64,000 nt of DNA, from the NCBI GenBank assembly GCA_000171835.1, contig ABHC01000010.1:124001-188000 (forward strand), in the 5' to 3' direction. Each line of letters starts with the position of its first letter. The stretch's first letter is position 1. The position numbers were made by a program, and so were the translations under genes. The stretch comes from an alpha proteobacterium BAL199. GTDB taxonomy: Bacteria; Pseudomonadota; Alphaproteobacteria; Thalassobaculales; Thalassobaculaceae. This document shows, one piece after another, positions 54,319-64,000 of this stretch. The notes beneath the pieces are model-generated. The model did not search any database and was not told the origin of the DNA. It saw only the letters and a list, made by a program, of their open reading frames with translations.

Positions 54319-55455
54319 TCACGTCCCCGCCCCGCGCGCCGCGACCGGCCAGAGGCATTCCACGACCCCATTCTCCAATCCGCCACGTACCCCGACGTAC
54401 CAGTCGTGCAGGTTCACCGTCGGATCGACGTGCCCCGGAACCAGCCACACCCGGTCGCCAAGGCCGAGCTTGGCCGCACCTGCGCCGAGCGACAGCTTGC
54501 CGTGCTCGTCCGCGGCACCGGCATAGCTGACGTCCGGACGCTTCCACAGCGTCGGAAGCCCCGAATCGATGGCCGACGCCTTGTGACCGGCATCAACTAC
54601 GGCCCGGCCCGGGGCGCTGGCGCTCATGACCGTCGAAGCGACAAACAGCGCGTGTTCGAACTCGGTGCGCTCCACGCCGGAATCGTCGAGATTGCGGGCG
54701 TAGTCAGCGTCCAGGAAGCAGTACGACCCCGGCTGCAACTCGTTCCACAGGCCGGTCTCGGTCTCGAACCGGAAGCTGCCGGTACCGGCCCCGCCGATGG
54801 TCCGACAGTCGAACCCGGCGGCTCCCAGCTTTTCCGAGGTGGTCTGCACCGCCTGGGCGGCCGTGACGATCGCCGCCCGACGCTCGCGGTGGCCGCGGAT
54901 GTGCTGAGCCGAGCCGTGATAGGCCTGCAGTCCCTCGAACACCAGGCCCGGCGTGTCGGCGATGTACTTCGCGAGCTCGACCGCCGGGGCTCCGGGCATC
55001 ACCCCGCAGCGCGCAGCCCCTACATCGATCTCGACCAGCACGTGAAGCTCGACCTGGGCTCGGCGCGCCGCCTCCCCATAGGCCTTCACCTGGATCGGAT
55101 CGTCGGCGCACACCCCGATCCAGGCACGACGGGCCAGCGCCGCCAGCCGCGCCACCTTGTTGGCTCCGACGATCTGGTTGGAGACCAGCACGTTGTTGAT
55201 CCCACCGTGCACCAGCACCTCGGCCTCGCCGACCTTCTGGCAGCACTGGCCGACCGCCCCGCGCTGCATCTGCTGGCGGGCGACCGCCGGCGACTTGTGG
55301 GTCTTGGCGTGTGGCCGGACCCGGATCCCGGTGTCGTGTGAGAACGCCGCCATCCGGTCGAGATTGCGCTCGAACGCGTCGAGGTCGATGACCAGGGCCG
55401 GCGTGTCGATCGCATCGGTCGGATCGCCGACACGGGCGGGAGGGGGTGTGGTCAT
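54319..55455 (-). CDS. D-threonine aldolase/DSD1-family PLP enzyme
   Basis: 378 residues from the ATG at 55455 with AAGGAG eight bases upstream. Alanine-racemase-like barrel with the PLP Lys51 in RPHAKTHKSP. The C-terminal metal site His-x-Asp (PGHVDPTVNLHDW) is that of metal-dependent D-threonine aldolases and D-threo-3-hydroxyaspartate dehydratases. It probably cleaves or dehydrates beta-hydroxy-D-amino acids. It is downstream of the meaB/mutase block on the same strand, separated by about 120 bases. Confidence 0.88.
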   Translation of the reverse strand: MTTPPPARVGDPTDAIDTPALVIDLDAFERNLDRMAAFSHDTGIRVRPHAKTHKSPAVARQQMQRGAVGQCCQKVGEAEVLVHGGINNVLVSNQIVGANKVARLAALARRAWIGVCADDPIQVKAYGEAARRAQVELHVLVEIDVGAARCGVMPGAPAVELAKYIADTPGLVFEGLQAYHGSAQHIRGHRERRAAIVTAAQAVQTTSEKLGAAGFDCRTIGGAGTGSFRFETETGLWNELQPGSYCFLDADYARNLDDSGVERTEFEHALFVASTVMSASAPGRAVVDAGHKASAIDSGLPTLWKRPDVSYAGAADEHGKLSLGAGAAKLGLGDRVWLVPGHVDPTVNLHDWYVGVRGGLENGVVECLWPVAARGAGT

Positions 55456-55578
55456 GACAGAGGCTCCTTGGGACACGCAGAACTGGCGGGGCGAGCATAG
55501 CGCCCAACACAGAGTGCTGGACAGGGTCGTTCCACCCACTCCTGCAGAACAATCACCCGGGCGGCGCGGACGCGCGGG

Positions 55579-56616
55579 TCACCCGGCCTCAAACGCCTCC
55601 AGCAACCGTTCGGCCGCCAGCGCCGGCGTGGTCTCGCCGGTCGCGACCGCGGCTTCCAAGGCGCTCGCACGAGCCTTCACGCTGGGCGACTCCTCCAGCG
55701 CCGTCATCAGCCGGTCGCGCACCATCGCCCACATCCAGCGCACCTGCTGGCCGCCGCGCTTCGCGTGGAAGGCATCCATACCGCCGACCGTGGCCTGCGA
55801 CAGCGCCTGGCGGTGCTCCTCCACGGTCTTCCAGACATCGTCGATGCCCTCCTGTGCCAGAGCCGAGCAGGTCAGGACCCTGGGCGTCCAGTTGGGGTCC
55901 GGCGGCTGCAGGATGTGCAGCGCCGTCTTGTACTCGCGCATCGCCTTCATCGCGCGGGGCCTGTTGTCGCCGTCGGCCTTGTTGACCACCAGCAGGTCGG
56001 CGATCTCCAGGATGCCCTTCTTGATGCCCTGCAACTCGTCGCCCGCACCCGGCAGCATCAGCACCAGGAACAGGTCCACCATCTCGGCGACCGTCACCTC
56101 GGACTGGCCGACCCCGACGGTTTCCACCAGCACCACGTCGTAGCCGGCGGCCTCGACCACCACCATGCTCTCGCGGGTGGCACGCGCCACCCCGCCCAGG
56201 GTGCCGGCCGACGGCGAGGGGCGGATGAAGGCATTGGCATCCTGGCCGAGCGCGGTCATCCGGGTCTTGTCGCCGAGGATCGAGCCGCCGGATCGTCCGC
56301 TGGTCGGGTCGACCGCCAGCACCGCCACCTTTCGGCCCTGGCCGGTTAGGTAGGTGCCCAACGCTTCGATGAAGGTCGACTTGCCGACCCCCGGCACCCC
56401 GGTGATGCCGACGCGATGAGCGGCCCCGGCGTGCGGCAACAGGCGGACCAGCATGTCCTGGGCCTGCGCGCGGTGCTCGGCCTTGCGGCTTTCCACCAGG
56501 GTGATGGCTCGCGCCACGGTGGCGCGGTCGCCGGCGCGTACGCCCGCCACGTAGTCGTCGACCGACAAGGCCCGCCGTCCGGAGGACGGCGACGGTGTGA
56601 ATTCCGGTCCGGGCAT
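55579..56616 (-). CDS. meaB: methylmalonyl-CoA mutase-associated GTPase MeaB
   Basis: 345 residues. P-loop GITGVPGVGKSTFIEALG (residues ~67-85), switch region GVGQSEVTVAEMVD, and base-specificity motif VVNKADGD. MeaB is a G3E-family GTPase that gates adenosylcobalamin loading and protects methylmalonyl-CoA mutase. It starts five bases downstream of the mutase large-subunit stop, so it is translated in the same operon. Confidence 0.96.
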   Translation of the reverse strand: MPGPEFTPSPSSGRRALSVDDYVAGVRAGDRATVARAITLVESRKAEHRAQAQDMLVRLLPHAGAAHRVGITGVPGVGKSTFIEALGTYLTGQGRKVAVLAVDPTSGRSGGSILGDKTRMTALGQDANAFIRPSPSAGTLGGVARATRESMVVVEAAGYDVVLVETVGVGQSEVTVAEMVDLFLVLMLPGAGDELQGIKKGILEIADLLVVNKADGDNRPRAMKAMREYKTALHILQPPDPNWTPRVLTCSALAQEGIDDVWKTVEEHRQALSQATVGGMDAFHAKRGGQQVRWMWAMVRDRLMTALEESPSVKARASALEAAVATGETTPALAAERLLEAFEAG

Positions 56617-56621
56617 CGCCG

Positions 56622-58781
56622 TCAGGCGGCCTTGCTCTCGTGGCCGAGCGCCTTGATCAACCGGCGGAGCAGGTCGACGGCGGCCTCGGCGATCACCGTG
56701 CCCGGCGGGAAGATCGCCGCCGCACCGGCCTCCCTCACCGCCTCGTAGTCCTGCGGCGGGATCACGCCGCCGGCGACGATCATGATGTCGGGCCGGCCGA
56801 GTTCGGCGAGTGCGTCGCGCAGCGCCGGCACCAGGGTCAGGTGTCCGGCGGCCAACGACGAGGCGCCAACGACGTGGACGTCATTCTCGACCGCCTGGCG
56901 AGCGGCCTCGTCCGGGGTCTGGAACAGCGGGCCGATGTCGACGTCGAAGCCGAGATCGGCAAACGCGGTGGCGATCACCTTCTGGCCGCGGTCGTGGCCG
57001 TCCTGGCCCATCTTGGCGATCAGAATGCGCGGGCGCCGGCCCTCGAGTTCCTCGAACTCGCGGACCAGCTTCTTCACATCGTCGACCATGCTGCTGGCTC
57101 CGACCTCGCTGGAATACACCCCGGAAATCGTGCGGACTTCGGCAACGTGCCGGCCCCAGACCTTCTCCAGCGCCGTCGAGATCTCGCCGACACTGGCCCG
57201 GGCACGGGCCGCGTCAACCGCCAACGCCAGCAAATTGCCCTCGCCGGTCCGCGCACTGCGGGTTAGCGCCTCCAGCTTAGCCTCGACGTCCTTGGCATCG
57301 CGCTCGGCCCGCAGCCGCTGCAACTTCTCGATCTGGCCCTTGCGGACCCTGGCGTTGTCGACTTTCAGGATCTCGATGTTGTCGGGGTCGTCGACCCGGT
57401 ACTTGTTAATGCCGACGATGGTCTGGCGGCCGCTATCGATGCGGGCCTGGGTGCGGGCCGCAGCTTCCTCGATCCGCATCTTCGGGATGCCGGCCTCAAT
57501 CGCCTTGGCCATGCCGCCGTAGCTCTCGACCTCCTGCAGGTGTGCCCAGGCCTTCTCGGCGAGATCGCGGGTCAGCCGCTCGACGTAGTAGCTGCCGCCC
57601 CACGGATCGATCACCCGCCGGGTGCCGCTTTCCTGCTGGATCAGCAGTTGGGTGTTGCGGGCAATCCGCGCCGAGAAGTCGGTCGGCAGGGCCAGCGCCT
57701 CGTCCAGCGCGTTGGTGTGCAGCGACTGGGTGTGGCCGTGGGTGGCGGCCAGCGCCTCCACACAGGTGCGGGTCACGTTGTTGAACACGTCCTGGGCGGT
57801 CAGCGACCAGCCCGAGGTCTGGCAATGGGTGCGCAGCGACAGCGACTTGTCGTTGGTCGGTCCGAACTGCTGGACCAGCTTGGCCCACAGCAGGCGGGCG
57901 GCGCGCATCTTGGCGACTTCCATGAAGAAGTTCATGCCGATCGCCCAGAAGAACGACAACCGCGGCGCGAACCGGTCGACATCCAGCCCGGCCTCGATGC
58001 CGGCGCGCAGGTACTGCACCCCGTCGGCCAGTGTGTAGGCCAATTCCAGGTCGGCGGTCGCACCGGCCTCCTGCATGTGATAGCCGGAAATCGAGATCGA
58101 GTTGAACTTCGGCATCCGTTCCGAAGAGTAGGCGAAGATGTCGGAGATGATCCGCATCGAGGGGGTCGGCGGGTAGATGTAGGTGTTGCGGACCATGAAC
58201 TCCTTGAGGATGTCGTTCTGGATGGTCCCGCTCAGCGCCTCCGGCGCCACTCCCTGCTCCTCGGCCGCCAGGATGTAGAGCGCCAGCACCGGCAACACGG
58301 CGCCGTTCATGGTCATCGACACGCTCATCTTGTCGAGCGGGATTTCCGAGAACAGGGTGCGCATGTCGAGGATCGAGTCGATCGCCACCCCTGCCATGCC
58401 GACGTCGCCGGCGACCCGCGGATGGTCGCTGTCGTAGCCGCGATGGGTGGCGAGGTCGAAGGCCACCGACAGGCCCTTCTGCCCGGCCGCCAGGTTGCGG
58501 CGGTAGAACGCGTTGCTGTCCTCGGCGGTCGAGAATCCGGCGTATTGCCGGATGGTCCAGGGCTGGTTCACGTACATGGTCGGGTACGGGCCGCGCAGGA
58601 ACGGCGGCAGGCCCGGCCAGGTGCCGAGATGGTCCAGCCCCTCAAGATCGGCCGGCGTGTACAACGGCTTGACGTCGATGCCTTCCGGCGTGGTCCAGAG
58701 CCGTTCCGCATCCTCGATGGCGGTGGCCGGCGCCGTGTCGGTGCGGCGGTCTACCGTTGCGAAATTCGGGATCCGGCTCAT
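56622..58781 (-). CDS. methylmalonyl-CoA mutase, large (catalytic) subunit
   Basis: 719 residues from the ATG at 58781, which overlaps the small-subunit stop as ATGA. The N-terminal (beta/alpha)8 substrate domain contains [28 protein letters not shown], with the Tyr used in catalysis in YPTMY. The C-terminal cobalamin domain contains the Asp-x-His-x-x-Gly signature ([13 protein letters not shown]) that binds B12 base-off. It converts methylmalonyl-CoA to succinyl-CoA. This is the alpha/beta two-subunit type. Confidence 0.97.
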   Translation of the reverse strand: MSRIPNFATVDRRTDTAPATAIEDAERLWTTPEGIDVKPLYTPADLEGLDHLGTWPGLPPFLRGPYPTMYVNQPWTIRQYAGFSTAEDSNAFYRRNLAAGQKGLSVAFDLATHRGYDSDHPRVAGDVGMAGVAIDSILDMRTLFSEIPLDKMSVSMTMNGAVLPVLALYILAAEEQGVAPEALSGTIQNDILKEFMVRNTYIYPPTPSMRIISDIFAYSSERMPKFNSISISGYHMQEAGATADLELAYTLADGVQYLRAGIEAGLDVDRFAPRLSFFWAIGMNFFMEVAKMRAARLLWAKLVQQFGPTNDKSLSLRTHCQTSGWSLTAQDVFNNVTRTCVEALAATHGHTQSLHTNALDEALALPTDFSARIARNTQLLIQQESGTRRVIDPWGGSYYVERLTRDLAEKAWAHLQEVESYGGMAKAIEAGIPKMRIEEAAARTQARIDSGRQTIVGINKYRVDDPDNIEILKVDNARVRKGQIEKLQRLRAERDAKDVEAKLEALTRSARTGEGNLLALAVDAARARASVGEISTALEKVWGRHVAEVRTISGVYSSEVGASSMVDDVKKLVREFEELEGRRPRILIAKMGQDGHDRGQKVIATAFADLGFDVDIGPLFQTPDEAARQAVENDVHVVGASSLAAGHLTLVPALRDALAELGRPDIMIVAGGVIPPQDYEAVREAGAAAIFPPGTVIAEAAVDLLRRLIKALGHESKAA

Positions 58782-60838
58782 TGCGCACCTCCTTGCGGCG
58801 TCCACACGCCCAGGTCCGTCAGCAGCCCGCGCAGGGTGGCGAGCGTGTCGTCGCCGGCGAACAGGTAGCCGTCGATCCCGGCCACCCGCCAATCGGCGTC
58901 ATGCTCGCCGGGCCGGCCGGCCAGCCAAACCCGCGGCGCGCCGGCCACCTTCAGCGCCGAGGCGAACTCGGCGGCCTTTTCCGCGTAAATCGTATCACTG
59001 GAGCACAGCACCACCAAATCGGCGGCGGCGGCGTCCGCCAGAACGTCAGCAGCACCGGCCACAGCGTCCAGTTCGCGGTCGACCGCCCCGATCCCACCGG
59101 AGCCCAGATGGTTGCGCGCGAAGCTGGCGCGGGCGGTGTAGGCGGTCGCCCCGCCGATGCCGAGCAGCAGCGCGCGCGGGCGCCGAGCGGCAGCGTCGCA
59201 GGCGTCGCGCAGGGCTTCGAACCCTTCGCCCAGGCGATGGGCGGGCAGCGGTGCGATCTGCGGCTCGACCGGTCCGTTCGGCATCAAAGCCGTCACGTCG
59301 ACCCCGGCCTCGGCGGCGCGGGCGCGGTCCTCGACACTGGCGGCCGAGGGCAGCGGATCGGAGGGTTTGGCCAACCGCTTGCGGGCAGCCGTCACCAGCG
59401 CCGCGCGGTCCACCACCAGCAAGTCCACCGGTGCCTCGTCGACCTTCGGATAGGCGTTGACGCCGGTCAGTTCCTCGCGGCGGCGGGCAATCTGCCGCTC
59501 GCGCGCGCTCCACGCCGCCGCACAGGTCTTGGCAACCGTGCCGTCCAGCAGGACTGCCGCCATGCCGCCCGCAGCTTCGATCGCCTGGAACTGCCCCCAC
59601 GCCTTGTCGGCCAACTGGTCGGTCAGGGTCTCGACGTACCAACTGCCGCCGGCCGGATCGATCACCCGGGCCAGGTGGGATTCCTCCTTCAGAACCAGCT
59701 GGGTGTTGCGGGCGATGCGCCGGGCAAAACCGTCAGGCAGGCCAAGCGCATGGGTGTAGGGCAGCACCGTCAGGCTGTCGGCCCCGCCGACGGCGGCGGC
59801 GAAGGTGGCGACCGTGGCGCGCAGCATGTTGACCCACGGGTCGCGCCCGGCCCAGGCGCGCTCGGCCGTGGTGACGTGCAGGACCAGGCCGCGGCCGTCC
59901 TCGGCGACGCCGCATGCCTCCAGCACCCGCGCCCACAGCGCGCGGGCGGCGCGCAGCTTGGCGATGCCCAGGAACACGTCGACCCCGACCGGCAGCGTCA
60001 TGACGATCTGTCGGGCGGCGTCCGCCGGGGCCAGCCCGGCCGCCTCCATGGCGCGCAGATAGGCGACCCCGGTGGCCAGCGCATAACCCAGATCCATCGC
60101 CTCGTCGGCGCCGGCGGCGTGGTAGGCGCCGGTGTCGATCGACACGGATGTCGCGTTCGGAAAGCGGTCGTGCAGGGTCAGGGCTACCGCCGCCATGCGC
60201 GCCAGCGCCGCGTCGACCGGCTCGCCGGCGGTACCGAGGCGGGCCAGCGCGCCCAGCGGGTCGGCGCCAAGATGGCCGAGCGCGGCGCCACCGGCAATGC
60301 CACGCCGCTCCCACAGCCCGGTCATCAGGGCGGCGGCCGGCAGGAAGGCGGCACCCGGCTCCAGCGCCACCACGGCCGCGTCGAGATAGACGTCCCTGAG
60401 CGCCCGATCGAGGGCGGCGATGCCGTCGATCATCACCCCGCCGACCCCGGCGGTCTCGGAACCGTCACGGGCGGTGCGGCCAAGCCGGCCGGCGGAGTCG
60501 AAACGCAGCGCCACCGAGTTCGCCCCGGCGGCAAGGTCGGTCAGGATGGCGGCGTTGGCGGCGGCCGGGTCCGGGTGGGTGTGCAGGGTGCGGACGTCCC
60601 AGCCGTCGGTCGCCCGCTCGACTGCGCCGGCATGACGGGCGTCGGCACCGGCGGGGGCCGGCGCGTCGTCACGGCTGTAGATCGGCTCGGTTCGGATGCC
60701 CTCTGCGAGTTCGGTGACCAGCACCTTCTCGTATGGCGCGCCCTTCAGCGCCTTCTCAACCAGCGCCCGCCACGCATCGCGGTCCGCCGCCGGAAACCCA
60801 GCGGCCAGGGTGAGGACTTCGGTCTTGGCATCCGTCAT
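58778..60838 (-). CDS. methylmalonyl-CoA mutase, small (beta) subunit
   Basis: 686 residues. It repeats the barrel and cobalamin-like domains of the large subunit in degenerate form. The C-terminal half lacks the Asp-x-His-x-x-Gly motif ([19 protein letters not shown] instead), as known for non-catalytic small subunits. First gene of the mutA-mutB-meaB cluster, which handles propionate, odd-chain and branched-chain breakdown. The length is normal. Confidence 0.94.
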   Translation of the reverse strand: MTDAKTEVLTLAAGFPAADRDAWRALVEKALKGAPYEKVLVTELAEGIRTEPIYSRDDAPAPAGADARHAGAVERATDGWDVRTLHTHPDPAAANAAILTDLAAGANSVALRFDSAGRLGRTARDGSETAGVGGVMIDGIAALDRALRDVYLDAAVVALEPGAAFLPAAALMTGLWERRGIAGGAALGHLGADPLGALARLGTAGEPVDAALARMAAVALTLHDRFPNATSVSIDTGAYHAAGADEAMDLGYALATGVAYLRAMEAAGLAPADAARQIVMTLPVGVDVFLGIAKLRAARALWARVLEACGVAEDGRGLVLHVTTAERAWAGRDPWVNMLRATVATFAAAVGGADSLTVLPYTHALGLPDGFARRIARNTQLVLKEESHLARVIDPAGGSWYVETLTDQLADKAWGQFQAIEAAGGMAAVLLDGTVAKTCAAAWSARERQIARRREELTGVNAYPKVDEAPVDLLVVDRAALVTAARKRLAKPSDPLPSAASVEDRARAAEAGVDVTALMPNGPVEPQIAPLPAHRLGEGFEALRDACDAAARRPRALLLGIGGATAYTARASFARNHLGSGGIGAVDRELDAVAGAADVLADAAAADLVVLCSSDTIYAEKAAEFASALKVAGAPRVWLAGRPGEHDADWRVAGIDGYLFAGDDTLATLRGLLTDLGVWTPQGGAQ

Positions 60839-60901
60839 CGCGTCTCTCCCGAGTCGATCAGGAGATACGACGCAGGACGAGGGTTGGCAACGGGTCGGGC
60901 C

Positions 60902-62077
60902 TTACCGATACCGCTCATACAGCGCCTGCTGCACCGCGCTTGCACCGTCGTCGGCCGCCTTGCCGCCGATGTTGGTCAGCACCACCACGGCCAGGTCGCG
61001 CTCGGTGTCGACCAGGATCTTGGCGAGGTTCATGCCGTTCGAGCCGTTGTGGGCGAGCAGCGGACGGTCGCTCCACGGGAACGCAACGACGCCCCAGCCG
61101 AGGCCGTAGCCGCCGGCATCCGGGGTACCCGGCGGGGCGTTCGGGCGCGGCGGAGTGCGGGTGTGGACCGCGTGCAAGGTGCGAAACGACTCAGGCTTCA
61201 GCAGGGCCGGGCCACGGCGGCCCTCACCGGCGTTCCAGCCGGCCCAGCGGGCGAAATCCAGGACCGACATGTGGGCGCCGCCGGTCGGGCCGAGCATCGG
61301 CGGAGCGTCCGCGGCGATGCCCCAGGCCCGCACGGTCACGCTGCCGTCGGGCCCGCGCATATGAGCTGCCGCCGCATCGAGCCGGCCCAGCGTGACCGTC
61401 GACCCGAGTCCGGCGGTCGCTAGGCCGAGCGGATCGAACAGCCGGTCTCGGATCAGCCGCTCCCACGGGTGTCCGGACGCGGCCTCGATCATCGTCCCGG
61501 CGATCAGATAGCCCAGATTGGAATACTGGAACGGCGACCCCGCAGGCTTGACCGGCACCTTGGTCTTCCAGGCGTCGATCACCCGCAGCCGGCGCGCCGA
61601 CGGCCCGTGGTCGAAGGCGTCGACGTTGAAGTACAGGTTCATCATCTCGGCGGTGTCGCCAGGGATGCCGCTGGAATGCGACAGCAGCTGCTCGAGGGTC
61701 ACCGCCGCCAACTCGGGCACCATCCCCGGAAACGCCGCGCCGATCGTCTCGCCGACCGTGGAACTCCAACGCAACCGCCCTTCCTCCACCAGCATGGCGG
61801 CCAGGGTCGCGGTCATCGCCTTGGTGTCGGAGCCGAGGTGGAACCGGTCGTCGATCGTCACCGCTATCCCGGAACCCAGAGCGCGTTCGCCGACCGCACC
61901 GGCCGCCACGATTTCCCCACCCTTGACCACCGCCGCCGCCAGCGCCGGCAATTGGTGCTCGGCCCGCACCGGCTCCAGGGTCGCATCCAGGGCATCGGGC
62001 GCGGCGGCCACCGGCGCCGACAACAGGGCGAGCAGCGCGGATACGGCGAGACGTAGGCTGGTGAGGCGCACGCTCAA
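60902..62077 (-). CDS. exported serine hydrolase, beta-lactamase/class-C-like fold
   Basis: 391 residues with a Sec signal peptide (MSVRLTSLRLAVSALLALLSAPVAAA). Catalytic Ser83-x-x-Lys86 (LGSDTKAM), Tyr185-x-Asn187 (QYSNLGY), and a HNG triplet (LLAHNGSNG) in place of KTG. This set fits the DD-peptidase/esterase EstB-like group rather than a resistance beta-lactamase. Periplasmic. It lies 63 bases downstream of the mutase small-subunit gene, read in the same direction from its own start. Confidence 0.88.
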   Translation of the reverse strand: MSVRLTSLRLAVSALLALLSAPVAAAPDALDATLEPVRAEHQLPALAAAVVKGGEIVAAGAVGERALGSGIAVTIDDRFHLGSDTKAMTATLAAMLVEEGRLRWSSTVGETIGAAFPGMVPELAAVTLEQLLSHSSGIPGDTAEMMNLYFNVDAFDHGPSARRLRVIDAWKTKVPVKPAGSPFQYSNLGYLIAGTMIEAASGHPWERLIRDRLFDPLGLATAGLGSTVTLGRLDAAAAHMRGPDGSVTVRAWGIAADAPPMLGPTGGAHMSVLDFARWAGWNAGEGRRGPALLKPESFRTLHAVHTRTPPRPNAPPGTPDAGGYGLGWGVVAFPWSDRPLLAHNGSNGMNLAKILVDTERDLAVVVLTNIGGKAADDGASAVQQALYERYR

Positions 62078-62144
62078 ATCCTCCAGGTGAAGTCTTGGAG
62101 GCTGATCGTCCGCCTGGGCGATGCCCTGTCAACCCCGGCCGGTG

Positions 62145-62858
62145 CTATCGCGAACGACGCGTCGCTTCGAACACCCGATCCACGACCCGATCCACCATCG
62201 CGCCGCAGCGCTGGCCGCCGAACGGGAACAGCTCGGAGAATTGCGGAGCCAAAGTGCGCTCGATCGCCCGTCGCAGCAGCCGGCGGGCGCGGTGCAGCCG
62301 GGTCTTCGCGGTTCCCGGCTGGATCGACAGCCGCTCGGCCGTCTCCTCGGTGCTCAAACCCTCGACATCGCGCAGGACGAAGACCATCCGGTAGGCGTCG
62401 GGCAGTTCATCGACCGCCCGTTCCAGCACGCGCCGGACGTGCCCGCGGTCGGCCTCGCTTTCGGGACCGGCGGTGCTCGTCGACATCGGGAACATGATGA
62501 CGCGCTCCTGGCTGGCACCGTTGTAGTTCTCGATCTCCGACAGGTCAGCCGTGGGACGACGCCGTCGCTGGCGGCCCAGCGCCTCGTTCAGCGCGATCCG
62601 GGTCAGCCAGGTGGCGAACGATGCCTCGCCCCGGAAGCCGGCGAGCGCGGTGAAGGCCCGTACATAGGCTTCCTGCACCACGTCCTCGGCCTCGGCGTTG
62701 TCGCGCATCACCCCGCGCGCCACGCGGAACAGCTGCCGGTTGTGGCGTTGCACCAGCACCCGCACCGCCGGCTCGCTGCCGTCGAGGGCCAGGGCGACGA
62801 GTTCGGCATCGCTGGCGGTCTCGTCGACCGCTACGGCACGGTTGATCGCTAAGCCCAT
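62145..62858 (-). CDS. ECF-type RNA polymerase sigma factor
   Basis: 237 residues. Region 2 (LFRVARGVMRDNAEAEDVVQEAYVRAF, residues ~40-75) and region 4 (RDVEGLSTEETAERLSIQPGTAKTRLHRARRLL, residues ~170-205) are intact. There is a 30-residue insertion with ENYNGASQE between them and a C-terminal extension. No anti-sigma factor gene is adjacent. Downstream relative to transcription is the serine hydrolase. Upstream are a cupredoxin and an exported protein read in the same direction, suggesting a metal/envelope-stress module. Confidence 0.92.
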   Translation of the reverse strand: MGLAINRAVAVDETASDAELVALALDGSEPAVRVLVQRHNRQLFRVARGVMRDNAEAEDVVQEAYVRAFTALAGFRGEASFATWLTRIALNEALGRQRRRRPTADLSEIENYNGASQERVIMFPMSTSTAGPESEADRGHVRRVLERAVDELPDAYRMVFVLRDVEGLSTEETAERLSIQPGTAKTRLHRARRLLRRAIERTLAPQFSELFPFGGQRCGAMVDRVVDRVFEATRRSR

Positions 62859-62879
62859 GACCCGTCTCCTTCCACCCGC

Positions 62880-63398
62880 TCAACGCCCGGCCGCCGACCG
62901 GATCACGCCATTCGCCATGATGTCGGTGACGGCCGGAAACCCGCGCAGCGCCACTTCCGGCAGATCACCCTCGCCGTACCCGGCGCTGCCCGGCTGCCCG
63001 ACGATGATCCGTCCGACCATACCGGCGTGCTCGTGCGGGACGCAGTAGTAGTCGTAGACACCCGGTGCCTGCAGCGTGACCGAGAACGCTTCGCCCGGCA
63101 GCAGGTATTCGGTGTCCCACGATGTTGCCGATGCCGGGATCCGCCGTGTACGGCTGAAATTCGCTGGGTGATAGGCGGTCGCGGTGTGGGCGTTGCCGAC
63201 ATCGTGGTTGGTCCAGCGCACGGTCTGGCCGGAATGGATGCGGATGCCGACCGGATCGAACCACACCCGCGCACCGCCGTCGACGCCGCGCATCTCGATG
63301 TCGACCACCTCGGCCGGCAAGGCCGCACGGCACGGGAACGCGAGGGCGGCAACGATGCCGCCCCCCGTCCACAGCATATGTCGACGCGACAGACTCAT
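62880..63398 (-). CDS. exported blue-copper protein (plastocyanin/azurin-like)
   Basis: 172 residues. The twin-Arg-like start MSLSRRHMLWTGGG suggests Tat export. A cupredoxin domain has the type-1 copper ligands His71 (GNAHTATA), Cys119, His122 and Met127 (YYCVPHEHAGM), the exact Cys-x2-His-x4-Met spacing of plastocyanin. Probably a periplasmic electron carrier. Its start overlaps the stop of the upstream exported protein (ATGA) and it is 21 bases from the sigma factor gene, so one operon is likely. Confidence 0.92.
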   Translation of the reverse strand: MSLSRRHMLWTGGGIVAALAFPCRAALPAEVVDIEMRGVDGGARVWFDPVGIRIHSGQTVRWTNHDVGNAHTATAYHPANFSRTRRIPASATSWDTEYLLPGEAFSVTLQAPGVYDYYCVPHEHAGMVGRIIVGQPGSAGYGEGDLPEVALRGFPAVTDIMANGVIRSAAGR

Positions 63399-63820
63399 TT
63401 CGCGACCCGGGCTTCCCCGCTCACCGGCACGTGCCAGAGCACGATATGGGCGTGCGGCACCGCCACGCCGGGGTGGCCGGCGTTGTAGTAGACGTCGACA
63501 TGATCGACGAGCTTGCCCGGCACCGCGAGATTGTCGAAGGTCTTGTCCGGATTCAGGTGGGCGATCGGGATCATGTAGATCGTGCTGACCAGCTTGCCGT
63601 CACGGTCATAGGCAACGAACGGCCCGGCCGGCAGGGTGGCCGGGTCAACGAACAACTGGCCGAGGCCGGGAATGAAATCCGGCAGCTTCACCAGCTTGCT
63701 GACCTGCTGGTACGGCGCCTTCGGCGGCGAGGTCGCAACCGACCCGTCGGGGCCATGGGCCAGGGCGACGGTTGCACCGCCGAACAGCAGGGCGGCAGCA
63801 AGTGCCAGGGCGTTTCTCAT
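63395..63820 (-). CDS. exported hypothetical protein, His-rich
   Basis: 141 residues from the ATG at 63820, with CGGAGA upstream. A Sec signal peptide (MRNALALAAALLFGGATVALA) is followed by a mature domain with several His (AHGPDG, AHLNP, AHIVLWH), a pattern possibly suited to metal binding. I do not recognise the family. It overlaps the cupredoxin start and precedes the sigma factor, so it probably acts with the copper protein in the periplasm. Confidence 0.8.
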   Translation of the reverse strand: MRNALALAAALLFGGATVALAHGPDGSVATSPPKAPYQQVSKLVKLPDFIPGLGQLFVDPATLPAGPFVAYDRDGKLVSTIYMIPIAHLNPDKTFDNLAVPGKLVDHVDVYYNAGHPGVAVPHAHIVLWHVPVSGEARVAK

Positions 63821-63932
63821 CTCGGCATCTCCGTTGTGGATTGGAGCCGCTCGATGTGGCGGCATCAATCGGTTGGATGCACTCGACGCGGAAAGGTTCC
63901 CGGACGGGCCGTTCGCCGTGTACAAACCCGCC

Positions 63933-64000
63933 ATGCCATCGTCGCTACCCTTCCCCGCACTGAAGCAATGGGCGGTCTCGATCGCCGTCACGGTCGTGCT
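63933..64000 (+). CDS. partial plus-strand gene at window edge
   Basis: An open frame from the ATG at 63933 (MPSSLPFPALKQWAVSIAVTV, then continuing) runs off the window. The opening hydrophobic stretch looks like the start of a membrane protein such as an AbrB-type family member. Too short to classify. The 112 bases before it hold no other signal I can name. Confidence 0.4.
   Translation, partial: MPSSLPFPALKQWAVSIAVTVV

Overview
The window is a GC-rich chromosomal segment of an alphaproteobacterium. A Rhodospirillales-type bacterium would fit, judging from the type-II SAM riboswitch, the gene complement and the protein sequences, but no rRNA or marker gene in the window fixes the taxonomy. 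It is almost entirely coding and carries two complete insertion sequences. I saw no tRNA, rRNA, CRISPR array or prophage.

Layout. 1-5740: end of a large membrane-anchored protein, a LysR regulator divergent from a WrbA-pirin pair, a PilZ protein, and a 344-aa protein I do not recognise. 5760-14221: a histidine-utilisation operon on the minus strand. It runs substrate-binding protein, LivH, LivM, LivG, LivF, HutC, HutU, HutH with mostly overlapping start and stop codons, and is headed by a perfect palindrome that looks like the HutC operator. 14291-24180: an orphan ABC ATPase, two DMT exporters, an AraC/GyrI regulator, pyruvate kinase, a PEP-mutase-family lyase, nicotinamidase and two tandem hemerythrin-like genes. 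24257-25790: metY, preceded by a SAM-II riboswitch and a terminator hairpin. 25927-30726: gamma-butyrobetaine hydroxylase, choline sulfatase and two paralogous 2OG-Fe(II) dioxygenases. A third paralog lies at 44082.

30732-44850 holds mixed housekeeping and accessory genes: UDG-like protein, regulators, an esterase lipoprotein, a hybrid histidine kinase divergent from a single-domain response regulator, the ectoine-catabolism deacetylase DoeB, a CDF transporter, a DHA2 exporter, a HisC-like aminotransferase and a glycosyltransferase. 44930-49565: acyl-CoA synthetase, PepF-type oligopeptidase, and a scaffold-like protein next to SufE. 49641-54190: a two-gene SAM-methyltransferase unit (CmoB-like upstream, CmoA-like downstream) hit by two insertion sequences. 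An ISL3-family element splits the CmoA-like gene near codon 10, and an IS1595-family element replaces the last residues of the CmoB-like gene. Both have intact 8-bp target duplications, so the ancestral genes can be rebuilt exactly (249 and 373 codons). 54319-60838: a D-threonine-aldolase-family enzyme, MeaB and both methylmalonyl-CoA mutase subunits. 60902-64000: a serine hydrolase, an ECF sigma factor with a cupredoxin and an exported protein, and the start of a plus-strand gene at the edge.

How genes work together: HutH and HutU carry out the first two steps of histidine degradation, with a dedicated branched-chain-type ABC importer and the HutC repressor. The mutase subunits and MeaB form the methylmalonyl-CoA to succinyl-CoA module. 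GBBH, BetC and DoeB suggest growth on, or handling of, osmolytes (carnitine precursors, choline sulfate, ectoine). The most unusual items are the doubly disrupted CmoA/CmoB-like pair, the three dispersed dioxygenase paralogs, and the HutC operator and SAM-II control elements.
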